The notes under the pieces were generated by a model. The model was given only the letters and a program-made list of their open reading frames with translations, ran no database searches and was not told where the DNA came from. From the NCBI GenBank assembly GCA_030068075.1, contig CM057841.1:43565030-43629029 (forward strand): a DNA stretch of 64,000 nt. The letters are read 5' to 3'. How positions within the stretch are numbered: position 1 is the first letter of the stretch; the number at the start of each line of letters is the position of its first letter. The translations under genes and the position numbers were made by a program. This DNA comes from Paguma larvata. Lineage: Eukaryota; Chordata; Mammalia; Carnivora; Viverridae. Below, piece after piece: positions 47,061 to 59,701 of this stretch.

Positions 47061-47939
47061 TGCAAGTCCTCCCCACGCCGACTGGGCTTCTCCAACTAGG
47101 CAGCACCACTTCATGTTCCAAAACGGGGACAGAACTTCCATCTTTCAGCTGTTTGCCTTTTTTTCAGCAATCCACAGAAGGGCATTTCTACCCAAAAGAT
47201 GATGCTGACTTACTCTTTCTAGAAATAACCAGCGCAGATAAATAAACGGTTAAGCCAGTTCTCTTTCTTTTCCCCTCTTAACCAACTCAGCATTCTCTTC
47301 AGTCCGGAAGGCAGGAAAGTTCTCTGGATTCCCTTCTATGTGGGCGGAATGGGTCAAAGGGCTGTCCGTGGGTGTGGGTTTCTGCGACAACCATGATCGT
47401 CTCAGCGAGGCCAAAAAGAGGCAAGACGCAAAATCCTCCTTGTTACTGCCCCACCTCAGCTTTCCTTCCAGCTCCCTGTGGTTGAAATCTCCGGAAATCT
47501 GTTGGTTCATACCCAAGACCCTACTTATTTCTGCCTGACGTGGAGAAAAGTGACATCCGGGAACTTAGAATACAACTTTCAACTCCTTTTAAATTACAAC
47601 AGAAGAAACCGTTGCCTCAAGCTCACGGTCTTCACTAGAATTTAGGCACAGTTCTGGGCAGCTACGAGTTTTTCACCAACACCATTCCTTGTCTACCAAG
47701 AGTTGCCCAGCTGTGTGCTAACACGGCAGGGTGGTCGTGGCCACTTCTGGTTATGGACATAAGGACACACCTGTCTGGTCGCCCCAGTTCGTATTCCCAA
47801 GCCCGGGGAGTTTATTTAAGGAGGCGCCTACTCCAACAATGCTCTCCACAGAAGCTGTACTGCCAGGCCACGCGATCCCAAGGCCAGTTTCAGAAATGGG
47901 TGAGAAATAAAAACAACAAAAACAGGGAGAAGAGGGGTT

Positions 47940-48156
47940 CATTTGTTTTTATTTATTTACTTCTTTTTTTGTTTGTTTGTTTTGTTTTTAAGGGAGAGAG
48001 AGAGAGAGAGAGCACAAGCAGGGAGAGGGGCAGAAGGAAAGAAAGACACCCCAAGCAGGCTCCATGCCATCCAGAACTCAGTGTGGGGCTCGATCCCAAG
48101 ATGCGGGATCATGACCTGAGCTGAAATCAAGAGTCAGACACTCAATGACTGACCCC
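47940..48156 (-). mobile_element. CAN-SINE, minus orientation, head truncated or deleted
   Basis: GA run, GGGGCTCGATCCCAAGATGC and GATCATGACCTGAGCTGAAA are present, but the head stops at CTCAATGACTGACCCCC, lacking the usual GCCACCCAGG part. Confidence 0.9.
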
Positions 48157-48770
48157 CAAGAGGAACTTGTTTTAAAGGCCATAACTTGGGTCTCTGAAGG
48201 GGTGGAGAGTTCCTACCTGGGTGCCTCTTGGGGTGATGGATGTCTGTGGCCCCTCGCCTGGCTGGGAGGCAACACTCCCCGGCACCCGCAGCCCTGTCCT
48301 GCCTTCTCTCTGGACCAGGGCCTCCCTCTCAGGGAGTCAAGCTCAAATACGTAACACTGCTCTTGTCACCCACTGTTCCATCCATTCAGATCCATCCAGG
48401 AAATCTCCTTTGTGTTTAGACAGGGAGGGAAACATGGAGCCCGTTGTAGTGGGCCGGCCTGAAGGAGCGGGTCTGGGATGGGGCACAGACATCCCTTCCT
48501 GTTCCATCGGGAATCATTTGAAGGTCTTCGTTTCCCGTGGGAAGCTGCTGATCATGTGTTGATCGGCCATTAAAAAAAAAAAAAAAACTTGCGAAGGACA
48601 CTTTTTCCCCCATTCCATCATTTAACAAGTATCTGCCTCTCTGCCTCCTTCATAACTGACCAACTCCCGGGTCCCCGTTGGAGCCCCTACCCCATGTTCC
48701 TCCCTCACATGCAGGCGAAGATCTCCACATCTTTACCCAAGCCTGGCTGTTCCCTGTTGCCTCTTCAAAG

Positions 48771-48979
48771 TTCATCCCTTGTCTAACGTAAAGATGATGA
48801 ATTTTATATTTTGCATGAAATGGCTTTATGGGCTCTCAGGCTTCCCCCAAGTTACAAACACTACTTTCTACACTTCATCCCTTGTCTAACGTCTAAAGAT
48901 GATGAATTTTATATTTTGCATGAAATGCTTTATGGGCTCTCAGGCTTCCCCCAAGTTACAAACACTACTTTCTACACTT
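48771..48979. repeat. Recent tandem duplication, period about 103
   Basis: Copy 1 (48771-48873) and copy 2 (48874-48979) both start TTCATCCCTTGTCTAACG and both hold CTTCCCCCAAGTTACAAACA. They differ only by a 2-base insertion and a 1-base deletion. Confidence 0.95.
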
Positions 48980-49159
48980 TTCTTCATCTTGTGTCCTCTC
49001 GGCCTAGAGTAACTAGTCCACTTATGCCTTACGCCTTTCTCTCGTACCCTCCCTTCTGCCAACCCCCAGCTGTCCAGCCGGCAGACAGGCGCATCCTCTG
49101 TGCTCCGTATGTCTACGCTGCTCTTCCGAAGCGCCCTGGTACCTAAGACTCCCTGCGGC

Positions 49160-51885
49160 CACAGGGCTGTCCTGCTGCAGATCCTACGGCATGCCCCCCT
49201 TCTATATATTTGTCTCTATGAGGACTAATGTCGCATGAGATAAGGGCTCTAGATTTTCCTCTACGCATGGGTGGAAACTCTCACATAAGTAACAGTGTAG
49301 AGTGAACCAAATCTCCAGGACGAGGAGGGAGAGGTCACCCCATCTTCGGCGAGCTCACGCGCTGCCAACGCGGGCATCCCTGAGCCCCCCGATGCGAGAA
49401 TAGGTCCTGCCCTGATCTGGGACCAGTTCTCAAAATCTGTGAAAACAGAGAGCTTTCCCCACTCACACACACATTTCGCTCCACCAGAGAATCCCTCACA
49501 CCCCCCGGAATTTCAGTCCCAGTAGAGCAGGACAACCAGGCCCTACGGCAACTCCAGAGGTTTCTCTGCAAACAGAGTCTAGGACTGGGAGAAAATCCTC
49601 CCTGAAAAAGTGAAATCACCAGGATGCAAAAGATACAGGAATATGAAAGTCCCTTATGATTTAGAGATCTCACACAAGAATAGAGGTAACTATTTTCTGA
49701 CTCAGTTTCTGTGTCTTCCACTTCCTGAGACAGAAACCTTTGTGTGGACAAGGCGTAAACTGTGCGTCCCACAGGGAATCCAACCATGTCAGGCCACTCC
49801 TCCTCTTAGAGCATCGAAACCCCCAAATCTGGGCTGTGCATACAGTGGTGGGTCTGGGGAACTGTGCTACTGCTCCCTCTTCCTTAGGACACACCGCTAC
49901 ATCGGCCTTCCTACTGCCCCTAGGGCCTTTGCGAGGCCCTCAGTCTGCCACCCCATGCTCACCACCACATCTGCACAGCTCTGAAGATACCTGGCCAGAG
50001 GAAGCTTCATTACAGACACACTAAAAAACATACAGGCGTATGTATAGACACAACCGTATCATTATTTAGTAGCATCTCAAATTACTAATTGTATTTGTAC
50101 GCACTGTATTTGTAAGCCATTGTGAGGGCGTGCTTACCCCATGTCTTAGGAAGATCTAAAGTATTCCCATGTCGCTCCAAGAGTTTAAACTTAGATCTTA
50201 GAAACAGGTTGTCATGTATCAAAAGGCACATACTTAAAACTATGAAAGCGTCCTATAAACTTGTGAATGAAGTGCCGAATGATGTGGGTAGTGAGGCACC
50301 GGACGTCTCAGGTGGCCCATGTCCCCTGAGCCTCTCCTCTTGGCCACCAATGCTTCTAAATCACACTGGTGGTGCACATTAGGGCCACCAAACCCAGTTC
50401 CAATACCTGTGGCCTAAGTCAGAGTCTGTACCAAGAATGAAAGCCATCAATCACCCACACAGCAAGCTGTTTGGAAACATGCAGCAGTTACGGTTTGACG
50501 ACGGAGCCTACGAGATCCAACGGAAGTGGGGTCCAGTTTACAGGTCGCAATGACACTCACTGAAAAATGACAGTCTCCAGAATCCGGGACGACGTGAATG
50601 AAGATGGGGGCCAGTGTATTTCCAGCTGGGAGAGACTGAGCAGATAGGTGAGGCCAACGTTTGTCTACCTATCAGAATATTTTAAAAAGTGCATTCTGCA
50701 TCTTTCCTACCCTCAGCTAGTGAAAGCCAGCGGAACTACTTTAATCAACTATATTAAATAGCAAATGGAACACTGGCATAAGAACCTAAAAGAGGTTTTA
50801 CATTCTCAAAATTAACCCCTGACCCAAAGGCCTCCTGCCACCAGGTATTCTCAGGGAACTGCCCTGTATCCAGGCGGAGCTGGAATCGAATAACAAGACC
50901 AAGGACCAGGAAGGCCCAAAGGGAAGCGGCCAAGGGGAAGAAGGCATTTGGGGCAGAATCTCACTGAGGTCCCAACACTACAACCCAGGTGGGCTCTCAC
51001 TTCACAAACAAGCACACGAGGCCCTGAGTTACCATGAGTGCTTCACAAGAGCCTTCCCCTTGAAGGTGGCTCCATTCCGAGTCATGTCAGCCACCTGGGC
51101 TGTGACAGACCTTTGAGAGCACTACTGCATTGACTGCTCTCTAATTTCCGACAAAAATAAACTCGGACTTTGTCCTCACCCAATGTGCGAAGGGCAAGAG
51201 TCGAGACCCAGGTCTACAGGATGGGGTATAACAAAGAGTGAGAGAGGCAGATTTTTTTACTACTGAGATGGAAGGGGCCTCTCATGGCCAATGACTGGCC
51301 AAGGAGGTAAGCCACCATTGTGATCTGGGTTACGTTCAACACACAAAAAAGTCTTCCACCATCAGGGCTGGCTCTTCCCAAATCCCCACTGATGAAGACC
51401 CTGGTATGTGCCAGAAAGGCCCTCTCTGGAGCCGTCTGCCTGTGGGCCAAGGACATGCTTGTTTGAAACCTGAAAGCTGGAGCGTGGCTTCCCTTGCCCT
51501 CAAGGACAGAGGAAATGCTACCTTAAAGATTCGGCAGAACTCCAGGGTGGCCATGAGTGGGAGAAGCAGACCCAGGGCTTCCCCAAGCTCAACCAACACG
51601 AGACCCCTCCCACAGGAAGGAAATGGGTGTACTGAAGCTGCGGACCAGAAAGATAATGTGATGCTTCCGGCCATGAGAAGCCCAAAGTGGTGACAGGGAA
51701 AAAAGGAACAAAGAAATCATTGTGGACAGATAAAATGAAAATCTGGCAGGGCTTCTGTCCTAACAAATGATCCAAAAGTGAACTGAGACTAACTTTTCTC
51801 CCTTGGCGAATGTACTGCAGGTCAAGGCACAGCGTCTGGAAGGGACAGAACAGGAGAGGGAGAGAACGGAAGGAGAGAACCAAAG
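49160..51885. other. Unique intronic sequence
   Basis: No transposon or gene recognised with confidence. There is AT-rich TAAT-bearing text at 50060-50110. Confidence 0.4.
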
Positions 51886-51889
51886 TTCA

Positions 51890-52040
51890 GAAAGAACGTG
51901 CCAGGCATCACACTAACGTACATGCGCTCACTTCACTGTCACAGGAGAATTAATGAGACAGACCCCCGAGATGCACATGGCCATCCCCTTCCACAGACAA
52001 AGGATCTGATGCTTCAGAGGTGTGCAGGTGGGAGCCTGAA
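51890..52040 (-). mobile_element. Possible MIR fragment
   Basis: GTGCCAGGCATCACACTAAC, then CACAGGAGAATTAATGAGAC and CCACAGACAAAGGATCTGAT are reminiscent of a reversed MIR. Diverged. Confidence 0.4.
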
Positions 52041-52197
52041 GTAAACATGCAAAATGTGTCATATGTATGCATCTTTCTCGGTGAAGGATTATTTCATTCA
52101 CAGATTACCTGAAAAGGTCACGAATCTCGGGGTTATGTAACTTGACCAAGGTTAGCCAGTTCAGAAAAGCTGGGATCTACATTCCCATGTAACCTTT

Positions 52198-52233
52198 TTT
52201 TTAATGTGTATTTATTTATAAACACTATTTATT

Positions 52234-52267
<34 letters not shown>

Positions 52268-52463
52268 GAGAGAGAAAGCGAGCGAGCACACATGCACAAG
52301 CAGGGGAAGGGAAGAGACAGCGAGACACAGAACCTGAGGCCGGCTCCTGGCTCTAAGCTATCAGCACAGAGCCCAACGCGGGTTCAAAAACCACAAGCCC
52401 TGAGATCAAGCCTTGAGCTGAAGTTGGACACTTAACCAAATGAGCCACCTGAGCACTCCTAAA
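52198..52463 (-). mobile_element. CAN-SINE, minus orientation, left member of opposed pair
   Basis: Long GA run (52233-52278), and a head ending AATGAGCCACCTGAGCACTC. Target duplication TTCCCATGTAACCTTT (52182-52197) against TTTCCATGTAACTTTT (52464-52479). Confidence 0.93.
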
Positions 52464-52487
52464 TTTCCATGTAACTTTTAAAAGCTC

Positions 52488-52610
52488 AGGGTACCTGGGT
52501 GGTTCAGTTGGTTGAGCATCCAACTCTTGATTTTAGCTCAGGTCATGATCCCAGGGTCATGGAATTGAGCCCTGCATTGGGCTCCACACTGAGTGTGAAG
52601 CCTACTTAGA

Positions 52611-52643
<33 letters not shown>

Positions 52644-52723
52644 CTCTTCCCCCCTCCCTGCCCCTCACCCCTGCTTATGTGTTATCTCTAAAATAAAATT
52701 TTTTAAAAAATTAAAAAATTAAA
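52488..52723 (+). mobile_element. CAN-SINE (older, canid-like subtype), right member of opposed pair
   Basis: GGTACCTGGGTGGTTCAGTT head, CAACTCTTGATTTTAGCTCA, then GATCCCAGGGTCATGGAATT, a (CT)n run and an A/T-rich tail. The 9-bp flanking repeat TAAAAGCTC is exact (52479-52487 and 52724-52732). Confidence 0.93.
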
Positions 52724-53987
52724 TAAAAGCTCTTGCAACCAAGACTGATCTGAGAGTCTCCAATGTCCACTGGCACGAAAAAGGAAGGAAAAGAACCAGA
52801 CAAGGTTTTCCTCAGAGTTTCAGGAGCCCCAGAAGGAAACGGGGATGGACGCTGGGTCACAGCGACAACGTATGAGGACATTCGTGGGCCCTTCCATTCT
52901 ATTCTAAAATATATTCAAAGCAATTTCACCTCTTCGAACACATTCAAAGTCACAAGAAGTGACATTTTTTCATAGAACCCAATGGGGCAGCTCTACCCAT
53001 CAATGCCACAGGCACAGACCCTACAGTCACAGTTCTACCCAATGTCAAAAAATGACCTGGGAAGGACAGAATAAGCAGTGAATATCCGCATTCTCTAAAT
53101 TACAGTCTTTCTGGAAGGAAGCTCTCTAAAAACATGAAAGGTCATTACCTTTGCAGAGGGGGATGTCTTATCCTCCAGGGTTGTGTGATTTCCCAACCCC
53201 CCCCCATACGACATATCATTTTTTAAACATCATAAGCATTTATTGCTATCTCAGTTTTGAAGGAGCACTGCATATCACTAATTAAAAAGTGCACTTCACT
53301 GATATGAATGTTTCCCAGGAATGGGCTGAATAGAAATGACCTGGAGGGTCCAGAGGTGAGTCTTACTAACCAACATGAGACCACCCAGCTGGCATTCTTA
53401 GCACCAGCCTGGAATATACAGAAGCCTGTCATCTGTGACCCTGCTGACAGGAGTACTTTCTACTCCACAAAGAAAATGATCGGCAGGGTAGCATATTATG
53501 TGATTACCCTGGGTACTTACACTAATTCAGAAAAACCAGCAATTTAAGCAGGGTAAGGGCTAAGTCCAGAATGGCATCACCCAGATAACCGAACCCTGGA
53601 ACTGTGCACCTCATCAATGAAGAGGTTGTACCTGGTATAATTCGGAGTAGGCAGACAAAGTGCTATTTCTAAAATGTGAGTCCCGCACACCTTTTCCATG
53701 CAGAGGATGGAGGACACAGGAAACACCTTTTGGAAGACAAAACATGCCCAGGCCTTAAGGCAGGCGGGAGCTACACCTGGGATCCCATGAGCTAGTGCCC
53801 TCTAGAGTCAATAAGCAGACGGACTCTTCTATTTATTGCTGACACCAGTTTAAACCTGGAATCCGCATTTATTGGGTTGGTTTATCTATTTTAGCTCATG
53901 TGGTCACTTCCAGTCAACTTTCTGGCCAAGGGAAAAAAGTAACAGATCCAGGAAGAGTAGAATCTTTTGAAGAAACAAAAGAGAAGT

Positions 53988-54196
53988 GGGGGCGCCTGGT
54001 GGCTCCGTTGCTGAGCCTCTGACTCTTGGTTTCTGCTCAGGTCATGATCTCACGGTTCATGGGACGGAGCCCTGCGTCAGGCTCTGTATGGGGCGTGGAG
54101 CCTGCTTGGGATTCTGCCTCTCTATGACCCTCCCCTGCTCTCTCTCTCTCTCTCTCTCTCAAAACAAATAAGTAAACGTTAAAAAAGAAAAAAAAA
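53988..54196 (+). mobile_element. CAN-SINE, plus orientation
   Basis: GGGGCGCCTGGTGGCTCCGT head (one G missing in GGGTGG), TTCTGCTCAGGTCATGATCT, (CT)n, then an A-rich tail. Antisense to the host gene. Confidence 0.92.
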
Positions 54197-55060
54197 GGGG
54201 GGGGAATAGGTTGTACATGACCAGGCACTTTCTTCTCAAGGCAGCAGCTCCCCTCTTCTAACCATATACCGGGTCGGGCACCAACTTGTTCAAAGTGGCT
54301 TCTCTGGCTTCGTGCTCACTAATCATCAAAAGGAGTGACCAACTGTGGAGGCAGGAAAAAGACAACAACAGCAAGGAGAACAGACCAGAGTAAGTGTGTG
54401 GGACACGGAAGGCTTAGCGCCCACGACAGTATCCATAGGAATCCAGGAAGATGGCTCCCAAGCAGCTCACTGGCCGAGCTACTCACCGACAGGAGACCTG
54501 ATCGGGTGCTGCTGAAAGAAGTAGCGTAAGACACGGTCTCTGCTCCGGAGAAGTGTAAGATTTTAGGGATGAACAGTAAGAAGGTCTTAAATAGTCAGCC
54601 AAACAAGGTGGTCAAATCTTTCTGAACAAAAAGAGATAAATAAATGGCATATAATTATAATTACACGTATGATTCTGTGGTCTAGTTAAGCGTTATGTTC
54701 GCTTAGAAAAGTGGAGACAAGGGAAGAATGTGTGGTTTCAATGATAACATCCTTTTCATGCTCCTTTCTTGCCCACACTGGCTTCTCAACTTGCTCTCCC
54801 ACTTAGAGCATCAGGACCAGCCTCGGTACCCCACACTGGACACTTAGCTGCCGACTCCCTATGTCTTCCACGTGGAACCACCCAACAACAATTAGCATCT
54901 CAACCCTTAAATTCCCATTCCACTAGCCCAGATCCTCCCTCATCTTTTACCTTACATGAGCTTCACCATCAACTATCAAGATCACTAAAACTAAGCAATC
55001 AATGAAGAGACAAATCAGTAGCAAGTCCCTCCCTGATCGGATGCTCTAGGAAGAACACAT
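54197..55060. other. Unique intronic sequence
   Basis: Nothing recognised. There is an AT-rich TAATTATAATTACACG patch at 54652-54667. Confidence 0.4.
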
Positions 55061-55079
55061 CACTTTCCCGGAATTTCTA

Positions 55080-55615
55080 CCGAAACACAAAACTGGATTC
55101 TAATGATAAGGAAACACCAGACAAACCTAAATTGAAGGACACTTATAAAATAATGGATCTGTCTCATCAAATATTTTGAGGTTGTAAAAGAAAACCTAGA
55201 GACTAAGAACTATTCCAGATTCAAGGACGTTAGACAGGGCAGATGAATACAACTAGTGATCTGGTAATTTCTTTCATAGAAAGGGCAATTACTGGGAAAA
55301 ATGAACAAGATCTGTAGATTATCAAGACGTTTGGTACCAGGGCTGTTTTCTGATTTGGGTCATTTCTGCATGGTTTCAGAGCACCATGTCTGAAATCTAC
55401 TCTGAAACGGCACGCAACAGCAACAGTGTGCATATCCGCATTCTATTTTACATGTGCAAGTAGGGAGTGAGAGGGTGTGACACAGAGACCTTGATAAGCA
55501 AATGTGGTAAAGTTAAGATTTGGGGAATCTGCATAAAGGTACGGAAAAATTCTTTTTAGTCTTTACTTTTCTGTAAGCCTAAAATTCTACTGCAATAAAA
55601 AAAATTTTAAGTACA
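55080..55615 (+). mobile_element. L1M-type 3' end
   Basis: GATAAGCAAATGTGGTAAAG, TTTGGGGAATCTGCATAAAG, CTTTTCTGTAAGCCTAAAAT and a CTGCAATAAAAAAAATTTTA end form the typical 3' terminus of old mammalian L1. Confidence 0.65.
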
Positions 55616-56220
55616 ACTTTAAAATGAAACATAGTAAGATCCTAACACCTCTAGTTAATTATGTAATTTTTCTACTGTTAAGTATTTCCAATTATACACA
55701 TTACTGCATAAATATTTTAGATTGCATGGAAATTTCATTTACTATTTGTTGTTTTCAAGCTACTAATGAAAATGTTAAATAAAAACAGAGCTCTCACCTG
55801 CATTTGGAGTTCCCCTCAACACAAACAGCTCAGAAATCAATGTATTATTCCTATTTATTAGTCTTTGTTTTAGTCAAGTTTCAGGACATGTGAAAGTTTA
55901 ACACATGCAAAAATTTCTCTGAATGTGATTAGGTTATAGGAAACACAGGAGTTTCTGTATGTTTGTTTTTTAATAAATCTATGATATTCACACTTGCAAT
56001 TCTGTCTGTCTTTTAAAAAAGCAGACTGGCGTGGAGGATAGTAAAGCAGAGAAAGCTCGATACAAAAGATGGAAGAAAATGGGACTGCAACGCTGGTCCC
56101 GGCCCAACATCCTTTCTCTAGCCAGAGTGACCTGTTCACTGGCCCCTGACCTCCTGAACCAAACTCCTGAACTCCACCACCCCTGGGTCCTCTTCCTCGC
56201 CTGCTCCTACCCATCCATCC
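55616..56220. other. AT-rich unique intronic sequence
   Basis: No repeat or gene recognised with confidence. Confidence 0.35.
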
Positions 56221-56224
56221 TTCC

Positions 56225-56490
56225 AGAAAACAGGTAGGCCTACTCCTTGGAGCTTCCCAGTTATTCAGCTCAAGATTTCCTCACACCTTGGATTGTCCAG
56301 GATATTTACTGCCCTGCTCTCCTACCTGGTAACTACAGAGGGTCATCTTGAACCCCGTTAATCCTGTATGTGGGTGTGTGTCTCACATCCCAAAAAAGAT
56401 CACAGGCAGGAATCATTTCTTTCTACTCCTTTATAATCTCTCACAGAAACTAGCATCACAACTAACAGGTGCTTAACAAACAGCTGCAAA
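56225..56490 (+). mobile_element. Probable L2 3'-end fragment
   Basis: CACAGGCAGGAATCATTTCT and ACTAGCATCACAACTAACAGG followed by TGCTTAACAAACAG fit a degraded L2 end. Confidence 0.45.
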
Positions 56491-56869
56491 GCTCCACATG
56501 CCCCAGCGTTTCCAACGCCAGAACAGAAGAACGAGTTACCACTGAGTAACCTTGAAAAAATGCTTACGGAGAGCAGTGAATGCTTCTGAAGTACATTTAG
56601 AGTCCCCAGAATAAAGTTTGCATTTGTAACAATACAACTTCCTTTTCAATGAGAATGCATGTACGTTATTTCATTTTATCTGATTAGTATGATGGGATGT
56701 GTTCTTGATGAATCCATAGCACTATGGTTACTCATCATCATTCCATTATCATTACATGTTTATAGATTTTCCCCTTTATTACTCGTTTATTTTTTCCATC
56801 AAGCTATTTCAGATATGAGGTAGTAATTACTAAGTTCTCCACTCCTTACACTTAAAGTTTGCCATTTTC

Positions 56870-57140
56870 CCCTGATCATAAAAGCAGTAAGTGCCTATTG
56901 TTGATAATCTTGAAAAAACAAAAAAGTATGAAGGAAATAAAAATCATCCACAATCAGTGATAACATCTCAGTATATTTATATACATTTTAAAGGAAACGA
57001 GGACAATTACATACGATTTTGTGTCTTGCGTCCCTACTGAGCTTCATCCATATCCTTAAATATTAATCAAGAAAATTATTCCTAATGGCTATCCAGATTT
57101 CCACCACATAATCATAACAGTTTACTTAATCCCCTCCTTA
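56870..57140. mobile_element. Probable old LINE fragment
   Basis: AGCAGTAAGTGCCTATTGTT, GAAATAAAAATCATCCACAA and GCTTCATCCATATCCTTAAA match a common mammalian L1 3'-UTR-like segment. Confidence 0.4.
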
Positions 57141-57149
57141 TCTTTTAAA

Positions 57150-57590
57150 AGATGTGTGGCAGAGATTCCTAATTGCCTTCCTAATAACTGCTCTTCCTGG
57201 GTGAACCGAACACTTCTAATTTGGAGCAACAATACCCCGGGTAAGGACTGCATCTCCCACTCTCTATAGTACCGGGAGAGTCATGTGACTAAGTTCCAGC
57301 CAATGAGATGCAAGAGGAAGCAAGTAGGTGTGGCTTTGTGGCAAGCTCTTTAAAGAACATGATGGAGCAGCCCCATAGAGACCATGAGGATGGCTGTAGG
57401 GAGAGACGGAAGGAAGGTGCGGGTGGGTGCCTCCCCTCCTGCACTTGACTGTCCTCCTTTCAAGTCAGTTCTGTCAAAGGAAAATGAAAACTCTAATTCA
57501 ATTAATCTACTCTTGGCGTGACTCTCTGTAAGTTGCAGCTTAATACTATGCAATAAAATATTTTTGTCTGTTTCCCCACTTTCTGCTATC
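57150..57590. mobile_element. Unassigned interspersed repeat, perhaps LTR-derived
   Basis: GTGACTAAGTTCCAGCCAAT and GAGATGCAAGAGGAAGCAAG are phrases I associate with a widespread mammalian repeat, and the end carries CAATAAAATA. The family could not be named. Confidence 0.3.
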
Positions 57591-57599
57591 TTCATCATC

Positions 57600-59640
57600 T
57601 ACCTAACTTGAAAAAATACAGGATCGAGCCCTCCTATACAAACCAGATATTCTGTGAGTCCGGCAGAAGGGACCGGCAACCGAGGGTTGCCTAACCTGTG
57701 GATAACAAGCCCTACTCAAGAAGCCAGCTGGGAATGATGTGGGCGTTTGTTCACTTCTACTATTTTTGCAACTGAGAGTGACCAAGAAAGCTGCCCCTTG
57801 CTGGCTCAAGTAGCTCCCGTAAAAGAATTCCAAAGTTACAGGCTGCTAGTCGGCTTGGCACACTCTCCTGCCTGGACCTCGGCCAGCAGGGCAGGGCAGA
57901 TGCCTGCAAGCTTGGAAAAGGGTCTGGACTCCCAGTCTCGTTCTCAGAGGAGAAACCTGGCTGGGTCTGAACTCGCCCTCACCCAACACAGCTCCTGCTG
58001 GAAGCCCCAGCACTACCAGCCATTTCCAGGAGCCTAGGGGGTCCCCGGACCGCAAAGGATCCTTGATGTAACACATGACTGACTGCACAGCCTGCTGGGG
58101 ACCAGGACATTCACACACAGCAGCTGGGCCAAAGCCTCAGGTGTGGTTTCTACTTGGTTCAAGGAACTGAAATCACAGCTGCCCCTAAAAAGCTGCTTCT
58201 CTACTGATGACCAAACCAATTCCCCCCATAAAAACAGCAGACAAAGTACTATAAACCCTCACGTAGTCAAAAATTCAAGACTGGTATATATTAGGGCTCA
58301 GTGAACTACCTGCTTAAGTCAGGTTTAACGAGATGACAATGCTTTAATCCCGCTGCTTAAAGAAACGGCTGAAGTGTGCAAGTCAGGTTTCCAGCCTTCG
58401 TGAGAACAGAACGGTGAGTGCGATTTCACCACTCTCAAGGGGTGCCACGGCCTGACTGGTCTTGGCACCAGGATTCCCAGCACTCGTGCCTCTGCAGACC
58501 TTCGGGCCACGGAGGACAGGGTAGACTGCGCTGGGCCTGGGGTGCCTCCAGCCCACATCCAGGGGATCCCAGACAAAGGAATGAATTCACGTGGAAATGA
58601 GCTTATCTTAACTGCCCGAAAAGGAAAATGAGCCAAACGTCCTGTTAAACTGGGATCCTACCTACTCTGTTTCACCATAATTTATGGGACAGTGTTCCTG
58701 TTCAAACTAAAGACTAGGGCTGTCTCCTAAAGCACATGTACACAGCCTCAGGTTTGGGCCTAAAGCGAGTCTTCAGATTATCTGGGTTCAAATATTTCAC
58801 TGCTCTGATAAGGGGTTCGAAGAGTCTAACAGAAGCAAATTCTATTGTTGTCTGTAAATTTACTTTCTGGTTTGGGGATCGAGTCCACTTGAGAACCCAG
58901 AGGGGGTAAGAAGACAGTGGCCGCATGCGCTCTTTTTGTTTCATGAAAGCCATGAGCTGCCCACGGCAGGAGCGCGCTGGAGGTGGACGGGGAGCTCATG
59001 AGATGCCAGCCACATTTCAGAGTTGTCACAGGCACGCCCTGGTCAGCCTGTTGTCCCCAGTCCTTCCAACCACTTCCTCCCACGTGATGCCACCCATTCG
59101 AGAGTTTCATTAACCAAATGCTTGAGGGTTTGTGTCTATTTATGTTACCTCCTCTTCTCTCCCTTCTGTCGTAGCAGGGCACGTTGGAAAAAAAAAAGTT
59201 ATGATAAACTTTAATAAAAACAAAATTAAAATGATTAAACCTTTCATATCCTTTAGAGATAATCTCTCTTGTGCCGGCTGGTCAAATCTGGAAGAAAGCA
59301 AATGCAATCCAATCCATCCCCCAACCCAAGGAAAGGAAACAAACAGAAAAGGCTGCCTGTGGCCAGATTTTTAAAATAAATTAAATTTGTCCTCACACAC
59401 AGGCAGCCAGGTGTGGCTGAAAAATTCTTTCCGAATACCCGGGATGTATACCAACATCCTTTCCCCCACCCCAGGGTCTTTCTGCATGAGCCTGACAATC
59501 CTGAGGGGAGAGGGGACCCTGAGGGGGTTGGAGTGGCCCTAAATAGGGTAATGAAAAAGAGTCACTATTTTCCAATTAGCTATGTAGAACGTGTCTTACA
59601 AAAGGGACGGAAGCCCTGTGTTTGCACACTGTCTACAGGA
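57600..59640. other. Unique intronic sequence
   Basis: Nothing recognised as gene or repeat with confidence. An AT-rich patch lies at 59195-59250. Confidence 0.4.
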
Positions 59641-59641
59641 A

Positions 59642-59699
<58 letters not shown>
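59642..59699. repeat. (CA)n microsatellite
   Basis: About 29 uninterrupted CA units, the longest pure dinucleotide run in the window. Confidence 0.97.

Positions 59700-59701
<2 letters not shown>

Noticed and set aside
48811..49146. 111-codon frame with internal repeat
   Set aside because: The repetition comes from the 103-bp DNA duplication read in two different frames, not from a repeated protein domain.
11421..54196. tRNA-like A and B boxes
   Set aside because: All belong to CAN-SINE heads; no intact tRNA cloverleaf stands alone.
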